Both the position numbers and the translations under genes were made by a program. From assembly GCA_021325655.1 (NCBI GenBank), contig JAJPGT010000099.1, positions 1-64,000 on the forward strand: a stretch of 64,000 nucleotides of DNA. The letters run 5' to 3'. Shown here one piece after another: positions 1 through 8,803 of the stretch. The DNA comes from Pseudomonadota bacterium (GTDB taxonomy: Bacteria; Chloroflexota; UBA6077; JAJPGT01). Each line of letters opens with the position of its first letter. Position 1 is the stretch's first letter. A model generated the notes under the pieces. It searched no databases. It worked only from the letters and a program-made list of their open reading frames with translations, and was not told where the DNA came from.

Positions 1-1
1 C

Positions 2-268
2 GGCTTCGTCCTGAGCCACTGGGCCCTGATGGCGCTGTTCTTCGCCAGCCAGTACCGCTATCGCCTCATCCTGCCCATGTACCCCTTCGTCTACGTCTCC
101 GCCGGCTACACGCTCTGGTGGCTTGTCTGCCTGCTCGGGTCGTGTCCCGGGGGCCGAATCCCGCTCCTCGGGCAGCGGGCGATCGCCTCGGAACCGTCGG
201 CTACGGGCAAGGGTGACACCGGCCCCCTCGGGGAGGGCTCGGAGTATGGTGCGCGGGCCGGTAGCTAG
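2..268 (+). CDS. C-terminal end of a polytopic membrane protein, probable GT-C glycosyltransferase (5' truncated)
   Basis: The reading frame is open from the left edge and ends at TAG 266-268, leaving 88 residues of a larger protein. The visible part starts with a hydrophobic stretch containing FFASQYRYRLILPMYPF, a pattern typical of the last membrane helices of PMT/ArnT-like GT-C transferases (compare KKQDRYVLPAVPF in the next gene). It ends in a hydrophilic Gly/Pro/Arg-rich tail. The next gene starts inside this one with a 23-bp overlap, so the two are probably cotranscribed. Family assignment rests on this short resemblance and on context only. Confidence 0.55.
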   Translation, partial: GFVLSHWALMALFFASQYRYRLILPMYPFVYVSAGYTLWWLVCLLGSCPGGRIPLLGQRAIASEPSATGKGDTGPLGEGSEYGARAGS

Positions 269-1829
269 CAGCTCCTGGATGGCTAGCGCGCGGGCGGCGA
301 TGGGGCCGCGGACGCTGGCCCTGTCAGTACTGGTGGTGCTGCTGAGCCTCCTGGCAGCGCTGCCACGCCTGGGCGGAGAGGTCGCCACGCCGGTGACAGC
401 CGATGAAGCGCACTGGTTTCATCGGTCGGCCAAGTTCGCCCAGGCCTTGCTGGCCGGGGATGCGCGCCACACCTATCAGACCGGGCATCCCGGCGTCACC
501 ACCATGTGGGCAAGCGCGCTCGGAATGGGGCTCGCCCAGGCGCAAGCGCTGGACGATGCCAACCTGACACTGCGCTCCGACGACGGCCGGGAGGCCTTCA
601 TTCGTGCCCGGCAGGCGATGGGGCTGGTCCAGACAGCGCTGCTGGCAGTGATCGTGCTGCTCACGATTCGATTGTTCACGCCGCTTGTTGGGCTACTGGC
701 TGGAATCCTGCTGGCGCTCGATCCCTGGCTCGTGGCGCACAGCCGTATTCTCCACCTTGACGGGCTGCTGGCCGCGCTGATCGCGATCAGCGCGCTCACC
801 TGCCTGATCCGCTGGCAGCGCGCAGGAGGCCCGGGGTACCTGCTGCTGGCCGGGCTGGCGAGTGGTCTGGCGGTGCTGACGAAGTCGTCGGCGCTGGTGC
901 TGCTTCCCCCGATCATACTGCTGGCTGCGGCGGGGGCAGGGCGCAGCGGGCGAGCAGCGCCCAGGGCGCTGCTCGCCGAACTGGTGGTGCTGGTTACAGT
1001 GGCAGCGCTCACCAGCGTGCTGCTCTGGCCTGCGGCGCAGCACGACCCGGTGGGCATTGGGCGTCGCGTGGTGAGCTTCGGCCGCGCGGCAGGGGGCGAG
1101 CCGCACCGCAGCTTCCTGCTCGGACAGCAGAGCACTGACCCCGGCCCTGCATTCTACCTGCTGACGCTCGCCTATCGGCTTAGTCCCCTGGTCGTGCTCG
1201 GTGTTGTGCTCTGGACAATCTTCAGGCGGCGTGGGGAGCGCTCGCTGCGAGCCGATGGGACGACGTGGCTGCTTGCGGGCGCGGTGCTCGTAGTGGTGCT
1301 GATGAGCCTCAGCCCCAAAAAGCAGGACCGGTACGTCCTGCCGGCGGTGCCGTTCCTCGCTGTCGCCGCCGCCGGGGGGTACCAGCGCCTCTGGATCGCC
1401 CTTCCGCATCCCGCACCGCGGCTGGCGCTGCTCGGCGTAGTCGCCTTGAGCCAGCTCATCCTGTGCGCCAGCGCCCGGCCCTACTTCTTCACCTATTACT
1501 CCCCGCTGCTCGGCGGGCTCCAGACAGCGCAGTACGCCGTGCCTGTGGGCTGGGGGGAGGGGTTGGAGCCGGTGGCCCTGTATCTGAACCGCGAAGCGGC
1601 GACGCACAAGGTACGCGTCGCGGTTCCAGAAGGGGTGTTTGCCGCATTCAAGGCGCAGACGGACGCAAGGCCGGTGACCTGGAAACAGGCGGAGCACACT
1701 TACACGCTCACGTACATCAACGGCGTCCAGCGCGGGCTGGAGCCGCCCCCGCGCAGCCGCTTGCTCTTGACCGTGCAGATCGAGGGCGTCGACTATGCCC
1801 GGTTGTATCTGCCTGGCGGGGGCCGATGA
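246..1829 (+). CDS. GT-C fold glycosyltransferase, polytopic membrane protein (GT39/ArnT-like)
   Basis: 527 residues. ATG 246 is chosen because GGGAGGG (231-237) lies 8 bases upstream; ATG 279 and 300 are in-frame alternatives. After a first membrane helix comes the acidic loop motif TADEAHW, the DE signature of GT-C enzymes that use lipid-linked sugars, then HPGVTTMW. About ten further hydrophobic segments follow, then the conserved KKQDRYVLPAVPF helix and a soluble C-terminal region. By family it should sit in the cytoplasmic membrane and transfer a sugar from a polyprenyl-phosphate donor; donor and acceptor are unknown. Its stop overlaps the next start as ATGA (1826-1829). It is a close paralogue of the gene at 3511: both contain HPGVTTMW and a late PLLGG...GWGEG stretch. 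Confidence 0.8.
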   Translation: MVRGPVASSSWMASARAAMGPRTLALSVLVVLLSLLAALPRLGGEVATPVTADEAHWFHRSAKFAQALLAGDARHTYQTGHPGVTTMWASALGMGLAQAQALDDANLTLRSDDGREAFIRARQAMGLVQTALLAVIVLLTIRLFTPLVGLLAGILLALDPWLVAHSRILHLDGLLAALIAISALTCLIRWQRAGGPGYLLLAGLASGLAVLTKSSALVLLPPIILLAAAGAGRSGRAAPRALLAELVVLVTVAALTSVLLWPAAQHDPVGIGRRVVSFGRAAGGEPHRSFLLGQQSTDPGPAFYLLTLAYRLSPLVVLGVVLWTIFRRRGERSLRADGTTWLLAGAVLVVVLMSLSPKKQDRYVLPAVPFLAVAAAGGYQRLWIALPHPAPRLALLGVVALSQLILCASARPYFFTYYSPLLGGLQTAQYAVPVGWGEGLEPVALYLNREAATHKVRVAVPEGVFAAFKAQTDARPVTWKQAEHTYTLTYINGVQRGLEPPPRSRLLLTVQIEGVDYARLYLPGGGR

Positions 1830-3514
1830 TCCGTACCATAAGCCGGCCTCGCCCGGAGCTTCCTCCAGCGCCGCGGCTGCCAGCCAGCCGTGAAGCTCAG
1901 GTGCTGAAGTTGCTGCTCGCCCTGACGCTCCTGGTTGCGCTGGGGGCGCGCGTCTGGGGCGCGAACTGGCAGCTTCCCTGGCTGCTGCACCCGGACGAGA
2001 ACTACCCGGCGCTGGCGATCCGCATGCTGCGCAGCGGCGACCTGAACCCCCACTACTTCCAGAATCCGAGCCTGCTGGCGTACTGGCTGGCTGGGCAGTA
2101 CTGGCTGCTGGGCGCGCTCGGAACCGCAGCCGGGCTGCTACGCGCCCCGGTCGATGTCTCCACGGGGCCGGACCTGTCCACGCTCTACCTGCTCGGCCGG
2201 CTCAACTCGGCGCTCCTCGGGGCCGTCACCGTCTGGGCGGCCTATGCGCTTGGAGCGCTCATCCTCCCGCGTTCGGCGGCGCTGCTCGGCGCCGTGTTCC
2301 TGGCGCTGAACTTCCTGCATGTCCGGGATTCGCATTACGCCACCAACGATATTGCCGCCACCTGCCTGCTCACGCTGTCGGTGCTCGGCGCGGCCCGGCT
2401 CAGCCAGCAGCCGGCCTGGCGCACGTACCTTTTGGCCGGGCTGCTCGGCGGGCTGGCGGCGGGGACGAAGTACAGCGGCGGGCTGTTCGTGATCCCGCTG
2501 CTGGTGGGCCACCTGCTCGCCTGGCGCTGGCGGCTGCTTGCACCCGGCGCCCTGGCGCGGCTGCTGGCGGCCGGGCTCGTGGCGCTGGCCGCCTTCGTTG
2601 TCTCGACCCCATTTGCGCTGCTCGACTGGCCCACCTTCAAGGGCGACTTCCTGGAACAGTACCGCGACGGCACGGTCGCCTGGTTCGGCCAGTCCGCCGA
2701 TCCGGTTCCGCTGCTGTACGGGCTGACGCTGGCACAGGCGATGGGCTGGCTTCAGCTCGCGCTGGCCGTGGTCGGGCTGGCGGCGCTGTGCTGGCACCGC
2801 TGGCGGGCGGCGCTGCTCCTGGGCGGCTTCCCGGCAGCCTACCTGCTGTTCATGGCCACCAAGGCGCTCTTCTTCGTCCGCTTCGCGCTGCCGCTGCTGC
2901 CGTTCCTGGCGCTGTTCGCCGCCTTCGGCCTCTGGACGCTCGTGCGCTGGCTGGTCCCCGACCGGGCGCGCGGCACGGCGCTGGCCCTGGCCGGCCTGGT
3001 CGCGCTGGCTCAGCCCACACTTGCGGTCGTTCAGCACAACCTGCTCATCAGCCGCGAGGACACGCGGGTCCTGGCGAGCCGCTGGGCGCTGGAGCACCTG
3101 GTGGGGCAGGGGCTGGTCGCCACGGACAAGCTGGCGCTCCCGCCGCCGGGAGAGTCCTGGCCGGCGGACGTGCCGTTCGAGGACCAGGATCGGGTCTTTC
3201 GGTATGACGTGGCCTCGTACCGCCAGCGACAGTATCGCTACCTGGTGACCAGCAGCTTCACCCTAGATCGCTATCGCCTTCCTACCACCGCCCAGTGGGC
3301 GGCGCGATTCAAGGAGAGCCGGCGGCTGAAATGGCCGGACGAATGGGAGCGCGCCGAGCGCTTCGAGCAGCGGGAGAGACCGCTGGCGACCTTTGCTCCG
3401 GGAGTGGATGGCAGCCCCGTCCCATTCCAGCTCGACGATATGTACACCCCGTTCTGGAACCTGGGCGCCTGGGCCCGGCCCGGCCCGACCATCCGGGTCT
3501 ATGCTCTGCCATGA
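1826..3514 (+). CDS. GT-C fold glycosyltransferase, PMT_2-like membrane protein
   Basis: 562 residues. The ATGA overlap with the preceding stop fixes the start. The acidic motif LLHPDENYPALAIRM after the first helix, followed by HYFQNPSLLAYW, is typical of the dolichyl/polyprenyl-phosphate-mannose-dependent transferase superfamily. A series of hydrophobic segments fills residues ~60-410, including FFVRFALPLLPFLALF. A hydrophilic C-terminal domain rich in Arg and Trp follows, presumably exposed outside the membrane. It is more distant from the two flanking genes than they are from each other. Translational coupling on both sides suggests the proteins are made together and act on the same glycan or glycoprotein. 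Confidence 0.78.
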   Translation: MIRTISRPRPELPPAPRLPASREAQVLKLLLALTLLVALGARVWGANWQLPWLLHPDENYPALAIRMLRSGDLNPHYFQNPSLLAYWLAGQYWLLGALGTAAGLLRAPVDVSTGPDLSTLYLLGRLNSALLGAVTVWAAYALGALILPRSAALLGAVFLALNFLHVRDSHYATNDIAATCLLTLSVLGAARLSQQPAWRTYLLAGLLGGLAAGTKYSGGLFVIPLLVGHLLAWRWRLLAPGALARLLAAGLVALAAFVVSTPFALLDWPTFKGDFLEQYRDGTVAWFGQSADPVPLLYGLTLAQAMGWLQLALAVVGLAALCWHRWRAALLLGGFPAAYLLFMATKALFFVRFALPLLPFLALFAAFGLWTLVRWLVPDRARGTALALAGLVALAQPTLAVVQHNLLISREDTRVLASRWALEHLVGQGLVATDKLALPPPGESWPADVPFEDQDRVFRYDVASYRQRQYRYLVTSSFTLDRYRLPTTAQWAARFKESRRLKWPDEWERAERFEQRERPLATFAPGVDGSPVPFQLDDMYTPFWNLGAWARPGPTIRVYALP

Positions 3515-5187
3515 GTGTCGAGGGGGCACCCGACATCCGGCCGATCGCGGTACGCCGGCGCGGAGCGGCTCTCCGCCCGGCGGCGCTCGTCTCGACCGGG
3601 CTGGCCTCACCGCTGCTGCGCCTGGCAGCGGCGCTGGCGCTGCTGGCGCTGACGCTGCTGCCACGCCTGGCGGCGCGCGAGGTGTTCGTCACCGCCGACG
3701 AGGACAACTGGCTGATGCGCGGGGCGAACTTCCGGCTGGCGCTGGAGGCCGGGGATTGGCCGGGAACGTACCAGAACGGGCACCCGGGCGTCACCACCAT
3801 GTGGCTGGTCGCAGCGGCGCTGGACAGCGAGAGCGCACGGACCATCGTGGATGGCGCGGCGCAATCGGAGCGGCAGTTCCAGGTGCTGACCGGGTTCCCC
3901 TCCTTCATGGAGCATCTGGCCCGCGCCCGACTGGTGTTCGGGTTGGCGACGGCACTGCTGCTGCTGGTGCTGCTCGGCGTCCTCGCGCTGCACGTCGGCT
4001 GGTGGCCGGCCTGGCTGGCGACACTCCTGATCGGCTGGGACCCGTTCCTGCTCGCCCTGTCGCGGGCGGTCCACGTCGACGCGCTGCTCACCCTGTGCGC
4101 CACGATCGCGCTGCTGGCGGCACTTGCCTTCTGGCGCGGCAGGGCTGGCTGGCCGCTGCTCGCGCTGGCGGCGGTGAGCACCGCGCTGGCGGTGCTGAGC
4201 AAGTCGCCCGGCCTGGCGCTGGCCGGAGCGATTCCGGCGCTCGCCCTGTGGTGCTGGCGCGGCCAGCGGCCACGGCGCTCGCACGGCTGGCTGCTAGCCA
4301 GTCTCGCCGCCTGGGGCGGGCTGACGCTCCTGGTCGGGTACGCCGCCTGGCCGGCGCTGTGGCGCGATCCGCTCGGCACCAGTGGGCGGATGCTCGGCTT
4401 CGCCCTCACTCAAGGGGAGACGCCCGAAGGGCTCTCGTTCTTTCTCGGCCAGGCCGTCGTCGACCCGGGGCCGCTGTTCTACCCGGCGGCGCTGCTGCTG
4501 CGGGCGACGCCGGTGCTCTGTCTCGGGCTTGTCGCCGCCGTCTGGCAGCGCCTGCGTCGCCCGGCGGCCGACCACACCAGCGGACTGGGCCTACCGCTGC
4601 TCGGCTGGGCGCTTCTGTTCCTGCTCTTGATGAGCCTCGGGGCGAAGAAGATGGACCGCTACCTGGTCCCGGTCGTCCCGGCGCTGTACATCCTGGCCAC
4701 GCTCGGACTGCTGGCCACCGCCCGCTGGCTGAGCACCCGGTCCCCCTGGCTCGGCGGGGCAGCGGTGGCGGCAGCGCTCGCGCTCCAGCTCGGCGGGCTG
4801 ATCGCCACGCAACCGTACTACTCCACCTTCTACAACCCGCTGCTCGGCGGCGCACCGGTGGCGCGGCAGGTGATGACCATCGGCTGGGGCGAGGGGATGG
4901 ACCAGGTGGCGGCCTATCTGAACAGCCGGCCGAATGCCGAGCGGCTACGAGTGGTGGCCCAGAACTTTGACGCGCTGCGCGCCCAGTATGTCGGCCGCGG
5001 AGAGCCGCTGCGCGACACCACGCGGGCCCGGGTGGAGTACCTGGTGCTCTCGGTAGCGGGCGTACAGCAGCGCAAGCACGCCGAGGCGTACGAGCGGTAC
5101 CTGCAGGGCGCGACGCTGGAGTTCACCGCGCGAATTGGTGGAGTCGATTACGCCTGGGTATACCGCTTGCCCGCGCCGCGGCCGTAA
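3511..5187 (+). CDS. GT-C fold glycosyltransferase, paralogue of the gene at 246
   Basis: 558 residues; ATG 3511 overlaps the previous stop as ATGA. The first helix ends at LLPRLAAREVF, followed by the acidic motif TADEDNW and then HPGVTTMW, identical in eight residues to the gene at 246. Later shared blocks are KKMDRYLVPVVPAL and YNPLLGG...GWGEGMDQVAAYLN. This points to a duplication that enclosed or later acquired the middle gene. It is a predicted polytopic membrane glycosyltransferase using a lipid-linked sugar; the substrate cannot be read from sequence. It is the last gene of the coupled series: a convergent small gene begins 16 bp downstream. Confidence 0.8.
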   Translation: MSVEGAPDIRPIAVRRRGAALRPAALVSTGLASPLLRLAAALALLALTLLPRLAAREVFVTADEDNWLMRGANFRLALEAGDWPGTYQNGHPGVTTMWLVAAALDSESARTIVDGAAQSERQFQVLTGFPSFMEHLARARLVFGLATALLLLVLLGVLALHVGWWPAWLATLLIGWDPFLLALSRAVHVDALLTLCATIALLAALAFWRGRAGWPLLALAAVSTALAVLSKSPGLALAGAIPALALWCWRGQRPRRSHGWLLASLAAWGGLTLLVGYAAWPALWRDPLGTSGRMLGFALTQGETPEGLSFFLGQAVVDPGPLFYPAALLLRATPVLCLGLVAAVWQRLRRPAADHTSGLGLPLLGWALLFLLLMSLGAKKMDRYLVPVVPALYILATLGLLATARWLSTRSPWLGGAAVAAALALQLGGLIATQPYYSTFYNPLLGGAPVARQVMTIGWGEGMDQVAAYLNSRPNAERLRVVAQNFDALRAQYVGRGEPLRDTTRARVEYLVLSVAGVQQRKHAEAYERYLQGATLEFTARIGGVDYAWVYRLPAPRP

Positions 5188-5203
5188 GCGTGGGCCAGCC
5201 AGG

Positions 5204-5446
5204 CTACACCGCGGAGGGCGAGGGCGGGCGGCTGGCGCCGGAGAACTCGGAGAGGTGGCCGCGCAGGTACAGCCACTTCATGAACACCAGGTGGCGGATC
5301 TCGCGCGGCTCGAAGCCCTGGTGCTCCAGCATCAGCCGGCCGTGGAACAGGAGGAGCTGCCGGATCTCCTCCTGCGACAGCGCCTCTGGCTGACACTCAC
5401 AGGACTCGGGTTGGTGCCCGGCCACGGGCGCCCCTGGACCTTCCAT
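5204..5446 (-). CDS. Small hypothetical protein (80 aa)
   Basis: The gene starts at ATG 5446 behind a strong AAGGAGAGG site four bases upstream. The N-terminal 20 residues are Pro/Gly-rich with a CEC pair. Residues ~21-65 look like an ordered helical domain: EALSQEEIRQLLLFHGRLML followed by FEPREIRHLVFMKWLY. It is hydrophilic, with no signal peptide or membrane segment. It converges on the glycosyltransferase series and stands alone. I do not recognise a named family. The ribosome-binding site and the amphipathic helices argue that it is a real gene. Longer upstream extensions lack a binding site and have low-complexity sequence. Confidence 0.6.
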   Translation of the reverse strand: MEGPGAPVAGHQPESCECQPEALSQEEIRQLLLFHGRLMLEHQGFEPREIRHLVFMKWLYLRGHLSEFSGASRPPSPSAV

Positions 5447-5741
5447 CTCGCCTCTCCTTGCGACGGCGCTGGGGATCAACCGCGCCGCGGTCAGTCCAAC
5501 GCTGTGCTCCCGCTCCCGATATTCGCCCGCGCGCCCGCCACCTAAAGAGCAGCCGCTCAGCCACCGCCCCAAGCACATCGGCACCCGACCGGGGCTGCGG
5601 CGGCGAGATGCTGGGGCCCCAGGGGGCCATCGCGCGCTCCCCGCCCGGGCGCGGGACCATGGAACGCACCCCGGCTGGCGCGATGATGTTGGCCGGGCAG
5701 GCCGGGGCTGCCTAGAATCACTCGGGCCGCCTGGAGCGCCG

Positions 5742-6500
5742 ATGCTCGCCGACTCTCTGCTCCCCCTGCTCTCCACACTCATCAGTGCTACGTTTGCGCT
5801 GCTCCTGGCGGTTCAGTTTGCCTGGCGGCGCAAGCCGTATCAGCTCATCTGGGCGTTCAGCCTGGCCTTCTACGCCATCGGAGTCTTCGCGGAGTATCAG
5901 GCACGGCGTGCGGGCTGGAGCGGGCCACTGTACCGCGCCTTCTACCTGTTCGGTGGGTTGTACGTGGCGGCGTACCTCGGCATGGGCACGGTGTTTCTCC
6001 TCTGCCCGCCGCGCCTGGCCCGCACGCTGCTGCTCTGGCTGGTGCTCGCCTCGTGCTATGGGGCGCTGCGCGCGCTGAGCGCGCCGCTGGATCTGTCGCT
6101 GCTGCCGGCCAATGGAGAGCCCGGCGGAGTGCGGATCATGCCCCAGGACGTGCGGGTCGTTGCCATTGTGCTCAACACATTCGGCACCGTAGCGCTCATC
6201 GGTGGGGCGCTGGCAAGCGCGCATGGCTACTGGCGGGGGCATGGACCGGCCCGGCGCATCTGGTCGAACCTGCTCATCGCCGCTGGCGCGCTCGTCGCTG
6301 CCTCCGGCAGCACGCTGCTGGCGCTGGGGCTGCCGGCGCCGTTCTCGCTTGCCAAGCTTCTCGGGGTAGCATTGATCCTGGCAGGCTTCTTGCTTACCCT
6401 CCGCACCGTGGCAGCGGTACCGCGGCGTACCGGCACGCCCGCTGCAGCCCTGCCCACGACCTCGCCTCCACGAGGCTACGATGCGCCAGGCACACGGTGA
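5742..6500 (+). CDS. Multi-spanning membrane protein of unknown function (252 aa)
   Basis: About seven hydrophobic helices occupy nearly the whole length (roughly residues 5-25, 35-52, 65-88, 95-112, 145-165, 180-200 and 205-225). A short cytoplasmic-type tail rich in Pro, Thr and Arg follows. Charged residues between helices 1 and 2 (WRRKPYQ) fit the positive-inside rule. No catalytic motif is visible. The seven-helix layout is reminiscent of 7TM sensor or transporter-like modules, but no signature supports a specific family. It stands as a single gene, with 68 bp to the next one. Confidence 0.65.
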   Translation: MLADSLLPLLSTLISATFALLLAVQFAWRRKPYQLIWAFSLAFYAIGVFAEYQARRAGWSGPLYRAFYLFGGLYVAAYLGMGTVFLLCPPRLARTLLLWLVLASCYGALRALSAPLDLSLLPANGEPGGVRIMPQDVRVVAIVLNTFGTVALIGGALASAHGYWRGHGPARRIWSNLLIAAGALVAASGSTLLALGLPAPFSLAKLLGVALILAGFLLTLRTVAAVPRRTGTPAAALPTTSPPRGYDAPGTR

Positions 6501-6568
6501 CTGCGGCGCTTCTTCGGTGAGCGCGAACGAGCCTGGGCGGGAGGGAGGCTCGCTCAGGAAGGAGGAGC

Positions 6569-6904
6569 GTGGGCAACGGCGGTAAGGACCGCCCCTACGA
6601 TGAGGCGGTCATTCCCCAGGTAGCAGAACTGCTTGGAGCAAGCGTGTCGGAGCGGCCGCTCGCGGTGCAGGGCGGCCGGGTGTTCGAGCTACGGCTACGC
6701 AACCGAGCTCTGGGATTGGAGGTGTTGCTCACCCTCTGGCCAAGCCTGAGGCGCGTAGACGCCCGGGTGGGTGACGTCCTGGCGATTATCAAAGGGATCA
6801 GCCGGGTCACGCTGGAGCCCGGGGTAGAGGTGGTGTTCTGGAAAGAGCCCGGGCCAGGATATCTGCTGGTGACGATCACTGGGAAGGTGAGCGCCGTGGG
6901 CTGA
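6569..6904 (+). CDS. Hypothetical protein (111 aa)
   Basis: GTG start at 6569, directly behind AAGGAGGAG. The protein is small and soluble with alternating hydrophobic patterns (VFELRLRNRALGLEVLLTLWP, then VEVVFWKEPGPGYLLVTITG), suggesting an alpha/beta or all-beta fold. There are no cysteines, signal peptide or membrane segment. I do not recognise the family. Coding potential is supported by the binding site, the third-position GC pattern and the sensible residue composition. It has no obvious operon partner. Confidence 0.6.
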   Translation: MGNGGKDRPYDEAVIPQVAELLGASVSERPLAVQGGRVFELRLRNRALGLEVLLTLWPSLRRVDARVGDVLAIIKGISRVTLEPGVEVVFWKEPGPGYLLVTITGKVSAVG

Positions 6905-6980
6905 GGCCCGTGGACTGCCACCAGGCGCGTAATCGAGACGTAACACGGGCAGCCCAGGTTGTACGGCCTTGTAACACTTG

Positions 6981-7016
6981 CTGTTACAGAACTGTTACGG
7001 CAGAGCGCTCTATCCT
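6981..7016 (+). promoter_or_regulatory. PhoB-box-like direct repeat and -10 element upstream of the Asp-box protein gene
   Basis: CTGTTAC occurs at 6981-6987 and again at 6992-6998, an exact 11-base period like the E. coli Pho box (CTGTCAT repeated every 11 bases). A -10-like TATCCT at 7011-7016 lies 12 bases after the second repeat, the spacing found when an OmpR-family activator replaces the -35. Two inverted copies of the core (GTAACA at 6940-6945 and 6971-6976) lie just upstream. The regulator is inferred, not identified. Confidence 0.45.
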
Positions 7017-7113
7017 ACCCTGCGATTCGAGCTTTCTACTAAGGGACGTGATCCGGGCGCGGCATCTCGCAGGCGGGCAGCCCTGAGCCGCGATCCCGAG
7101 GAGGACATTATCC

Positions 7114-8523
7114 ATGTTTGGTTGCACCTGGTTCGGCCGACGAGCGGTTGCCCTGGCGGCCCTGGCACTTTCGACTGTGCTGACGCTGTCGTCAACTGTC
7201 GTCGCGCTCGCGGTATCGGTAGTACAGGTTAGCTCCGACCCCTACACCAACAGCGGGGCGCAGCACGCGACGCAGGACGAGCCCGCGTCGTTCTCGTTCG
7301 GCAACACGGTCGTCACCGCGTTCGTCTCCGGCCGCTATGCCACCGGCGGTGGGGGGACGAACATTAGCTGGGCCACCAGCACCGACGCCGGCCAGACCTG
7401 GACGACCGGGAACCTGCCCGGGGTAGGCACGATCGCCGGCGGGCAGTACGACCGGAACACCAATCCCTCCGTGGCGTATGACCCGAAGCATAATGTCTGG
7501 ATCATCCTCTCGAAGGACTTCCGAAGCCCGGCCTCGCTTGGGCTGGGAATTCTGGCGAGCCGCTCGACCGATGGGGGCTTGACCTGGCAGAACCCGGTCA
7601 TCGTGGTGTTCGTATCCGGCGGCGGCTTCTACGACAAGCCCTGGCTCACCTGCGACACCTGGGTCTCGAGCCCTTATTACGGCAACTGCTACGCGGTGAT
7701 GGATGACTACCGCGACAGCCAGCGACTGAAGTTCACCCGCTCGACTGATGGTGGCCTCACCTGGAGCCCGTTGGTGAACAACGCTAACGGCGCGGGCGGA
7801 TTCGGCGGTGAGCTGGTCGTCCAGCCGAGCGGCACCGTGGTGATGGCCTACCGCAAGAACACCAACGACAAGATGATGGCTATCGGCTCCACGAATGGCG
7901 GGGTGACGTGGAGCAAGCCGGCGGAGATCGACACCTTCACCCGGCACAAGGTGGCTGGCGGTCTGCGCGCTAGCTACGTCACGCCCTCGGTAGCGATGGA
8001 TGGCAGCGGAAAGGTCTACGTGGTCTGGGCAGACTGCCGCTTCCGCTCGGACTGCAGCGCCAACGACATCGTGATGAGCACGTCGAGCGACGGCATTACC
8101 TGGTCGCCCACGACCCGCATCCCGATTGATGCGACGAACAGCACGGTGGATCACTTCCTGCCCGGGCTCGGCGCGGACGTGAGCACGTCAGGCAGCGGGG
8201 CACACCTCGGGCTAATCTACTACTACTACACAAATGCTCACTGCCGCTGGGACACCTGCCAGCTCTACGCCGGTTTCGTCTCCTCGACCGATGGCGGCGC
8301 AACCTGGAGCACCAGCACCCAGCTCGCCGGCCCGATGCAGCTCGCCTGGCTCCCGAACACGTCCAGTGGGCGGATGCTGGGCGACTACATGTCCGTCTCG
8401 TTCGCAGCCGGCAAGGCGGTGTTCGTCTTCCCGGTGGCGCAAGCACCCACCGGCACGCTGCCATTCAACCAGGCGATGTACAGCCCGCTGGGCGGCATCA
8501 GCGTCGGCCGCGCCCGGCGCTAG
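7114..8523 (+). CDS. Secreted Asp-box (BNR/sialidase-like) beta-propeller protein
   Basis: 469 residues behind a GAGGAGG site. The N-terminus is a signal peptide: basic MFGCTWFGRR, then a hydrophobic core of about 20 residues. The mature part carries at least six Asp-box motifs (STDAGQTW, STDGGLTW twice, STNGGVTW, SSDGITW, STDGGATW), the hallmark of six-bladed sialidase/BNR propellers. Several Cys residues (around WLTCDTW, YGNCYAV, DCRFRSDC, HCRWDTC) may form disulfides outside the cell. The catalytic Arg triad and Tyr/Glu of true sialidases cannot be assigned with confidence, so exo-sialidase activity is not claimed. It stands alone, with a PhoB-box-like promoter upstream and a 13-bp terminator stem downstream. 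Confidence 0.8.
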   Translation: MFGCTWFGRRAVALAALALSTVLTLSSTVVALAVSVVQVSSDPYTNSGAQHATQDEPASFSFGNTVVTAFVSGRYATGGGGTNISWATSTDAGQTWTTGNLPGVGTIAGGQYDRNTNPSVAYDPKHNVWIILSKDFRSPASLGLGILASRSTDGGLTWQNPVIVVFVSGGGFYDKPWLTCDTWVSSPYYGNCYAVMDDYRDSQRLKFTRSTDGGLTWSPLVNNANGAGGFGGELVVQPSGTVVMAYRKNTNDKMMAIGSTNGGVTWSKPAEIDTFTRHKVAGGLRASYVTPSVAMDGSGKVYVVWADCRFRSDCSANDIVMSTSSDGITWSPTTRIPIDATNSTVDHFLPGLGADVSTSGSGAHLGLIYYYYTNAHCRWDTCQLYAGFVSSTDGGATWSTSTQLAGPMQLAWLPNTSSGRMLGDYMSVSFAAGKAVFVFPVAQAPTGTLPFNQAMYSPLGGISVGRARR

Positions 8524-8531
8524 CGGCTGAG

Positions 8532-8566
8532 CCGGTCCCGGCGCCGGCTACCCGCGCCGGGACCGG
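8532..8566 (+). terminator. Hairpin terminator after the Asp-box protein gene
   Basis: A perfect 13-bp inverted repeat (8532-8544 with 8554-8566) and a 9-base loop begin 8 bp after the stop codon. No long T-run follows, which is usual in very GC-rich genomes. Confidence 0.6.
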
Positions 8567-8803
8567 TGTTCCGGCCCAGGGCCCTGTCCTGTTAGGCGCG
8601 GCTCCGTGCCTGCGCTCCCGTGGCGGCCGCCGTTCTCGTCAGCGATGCTACCAGCGCCTTTATAGTGGAGTACAGCGGCGCGAGTCAGCCGGGCTCCGCC
8701 ACGCGTCGCCCGGGTGCTCGCGGTGCCGCGTCCAGCGCTCCGCTCGGGCCAGCAGGTGTACCTGCCGAGCGGAAGTCCTCATGAGCATGAGTAATGACCA
8801 CTG

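Noticed and set aside
3309..4409. 366-codon minus-strand frame opposite the glycosyltransferase genes
   Set aside because: Ser/Arg/Ala-rich without motifs. It is explained as a shadow of the membrane-protein genes.
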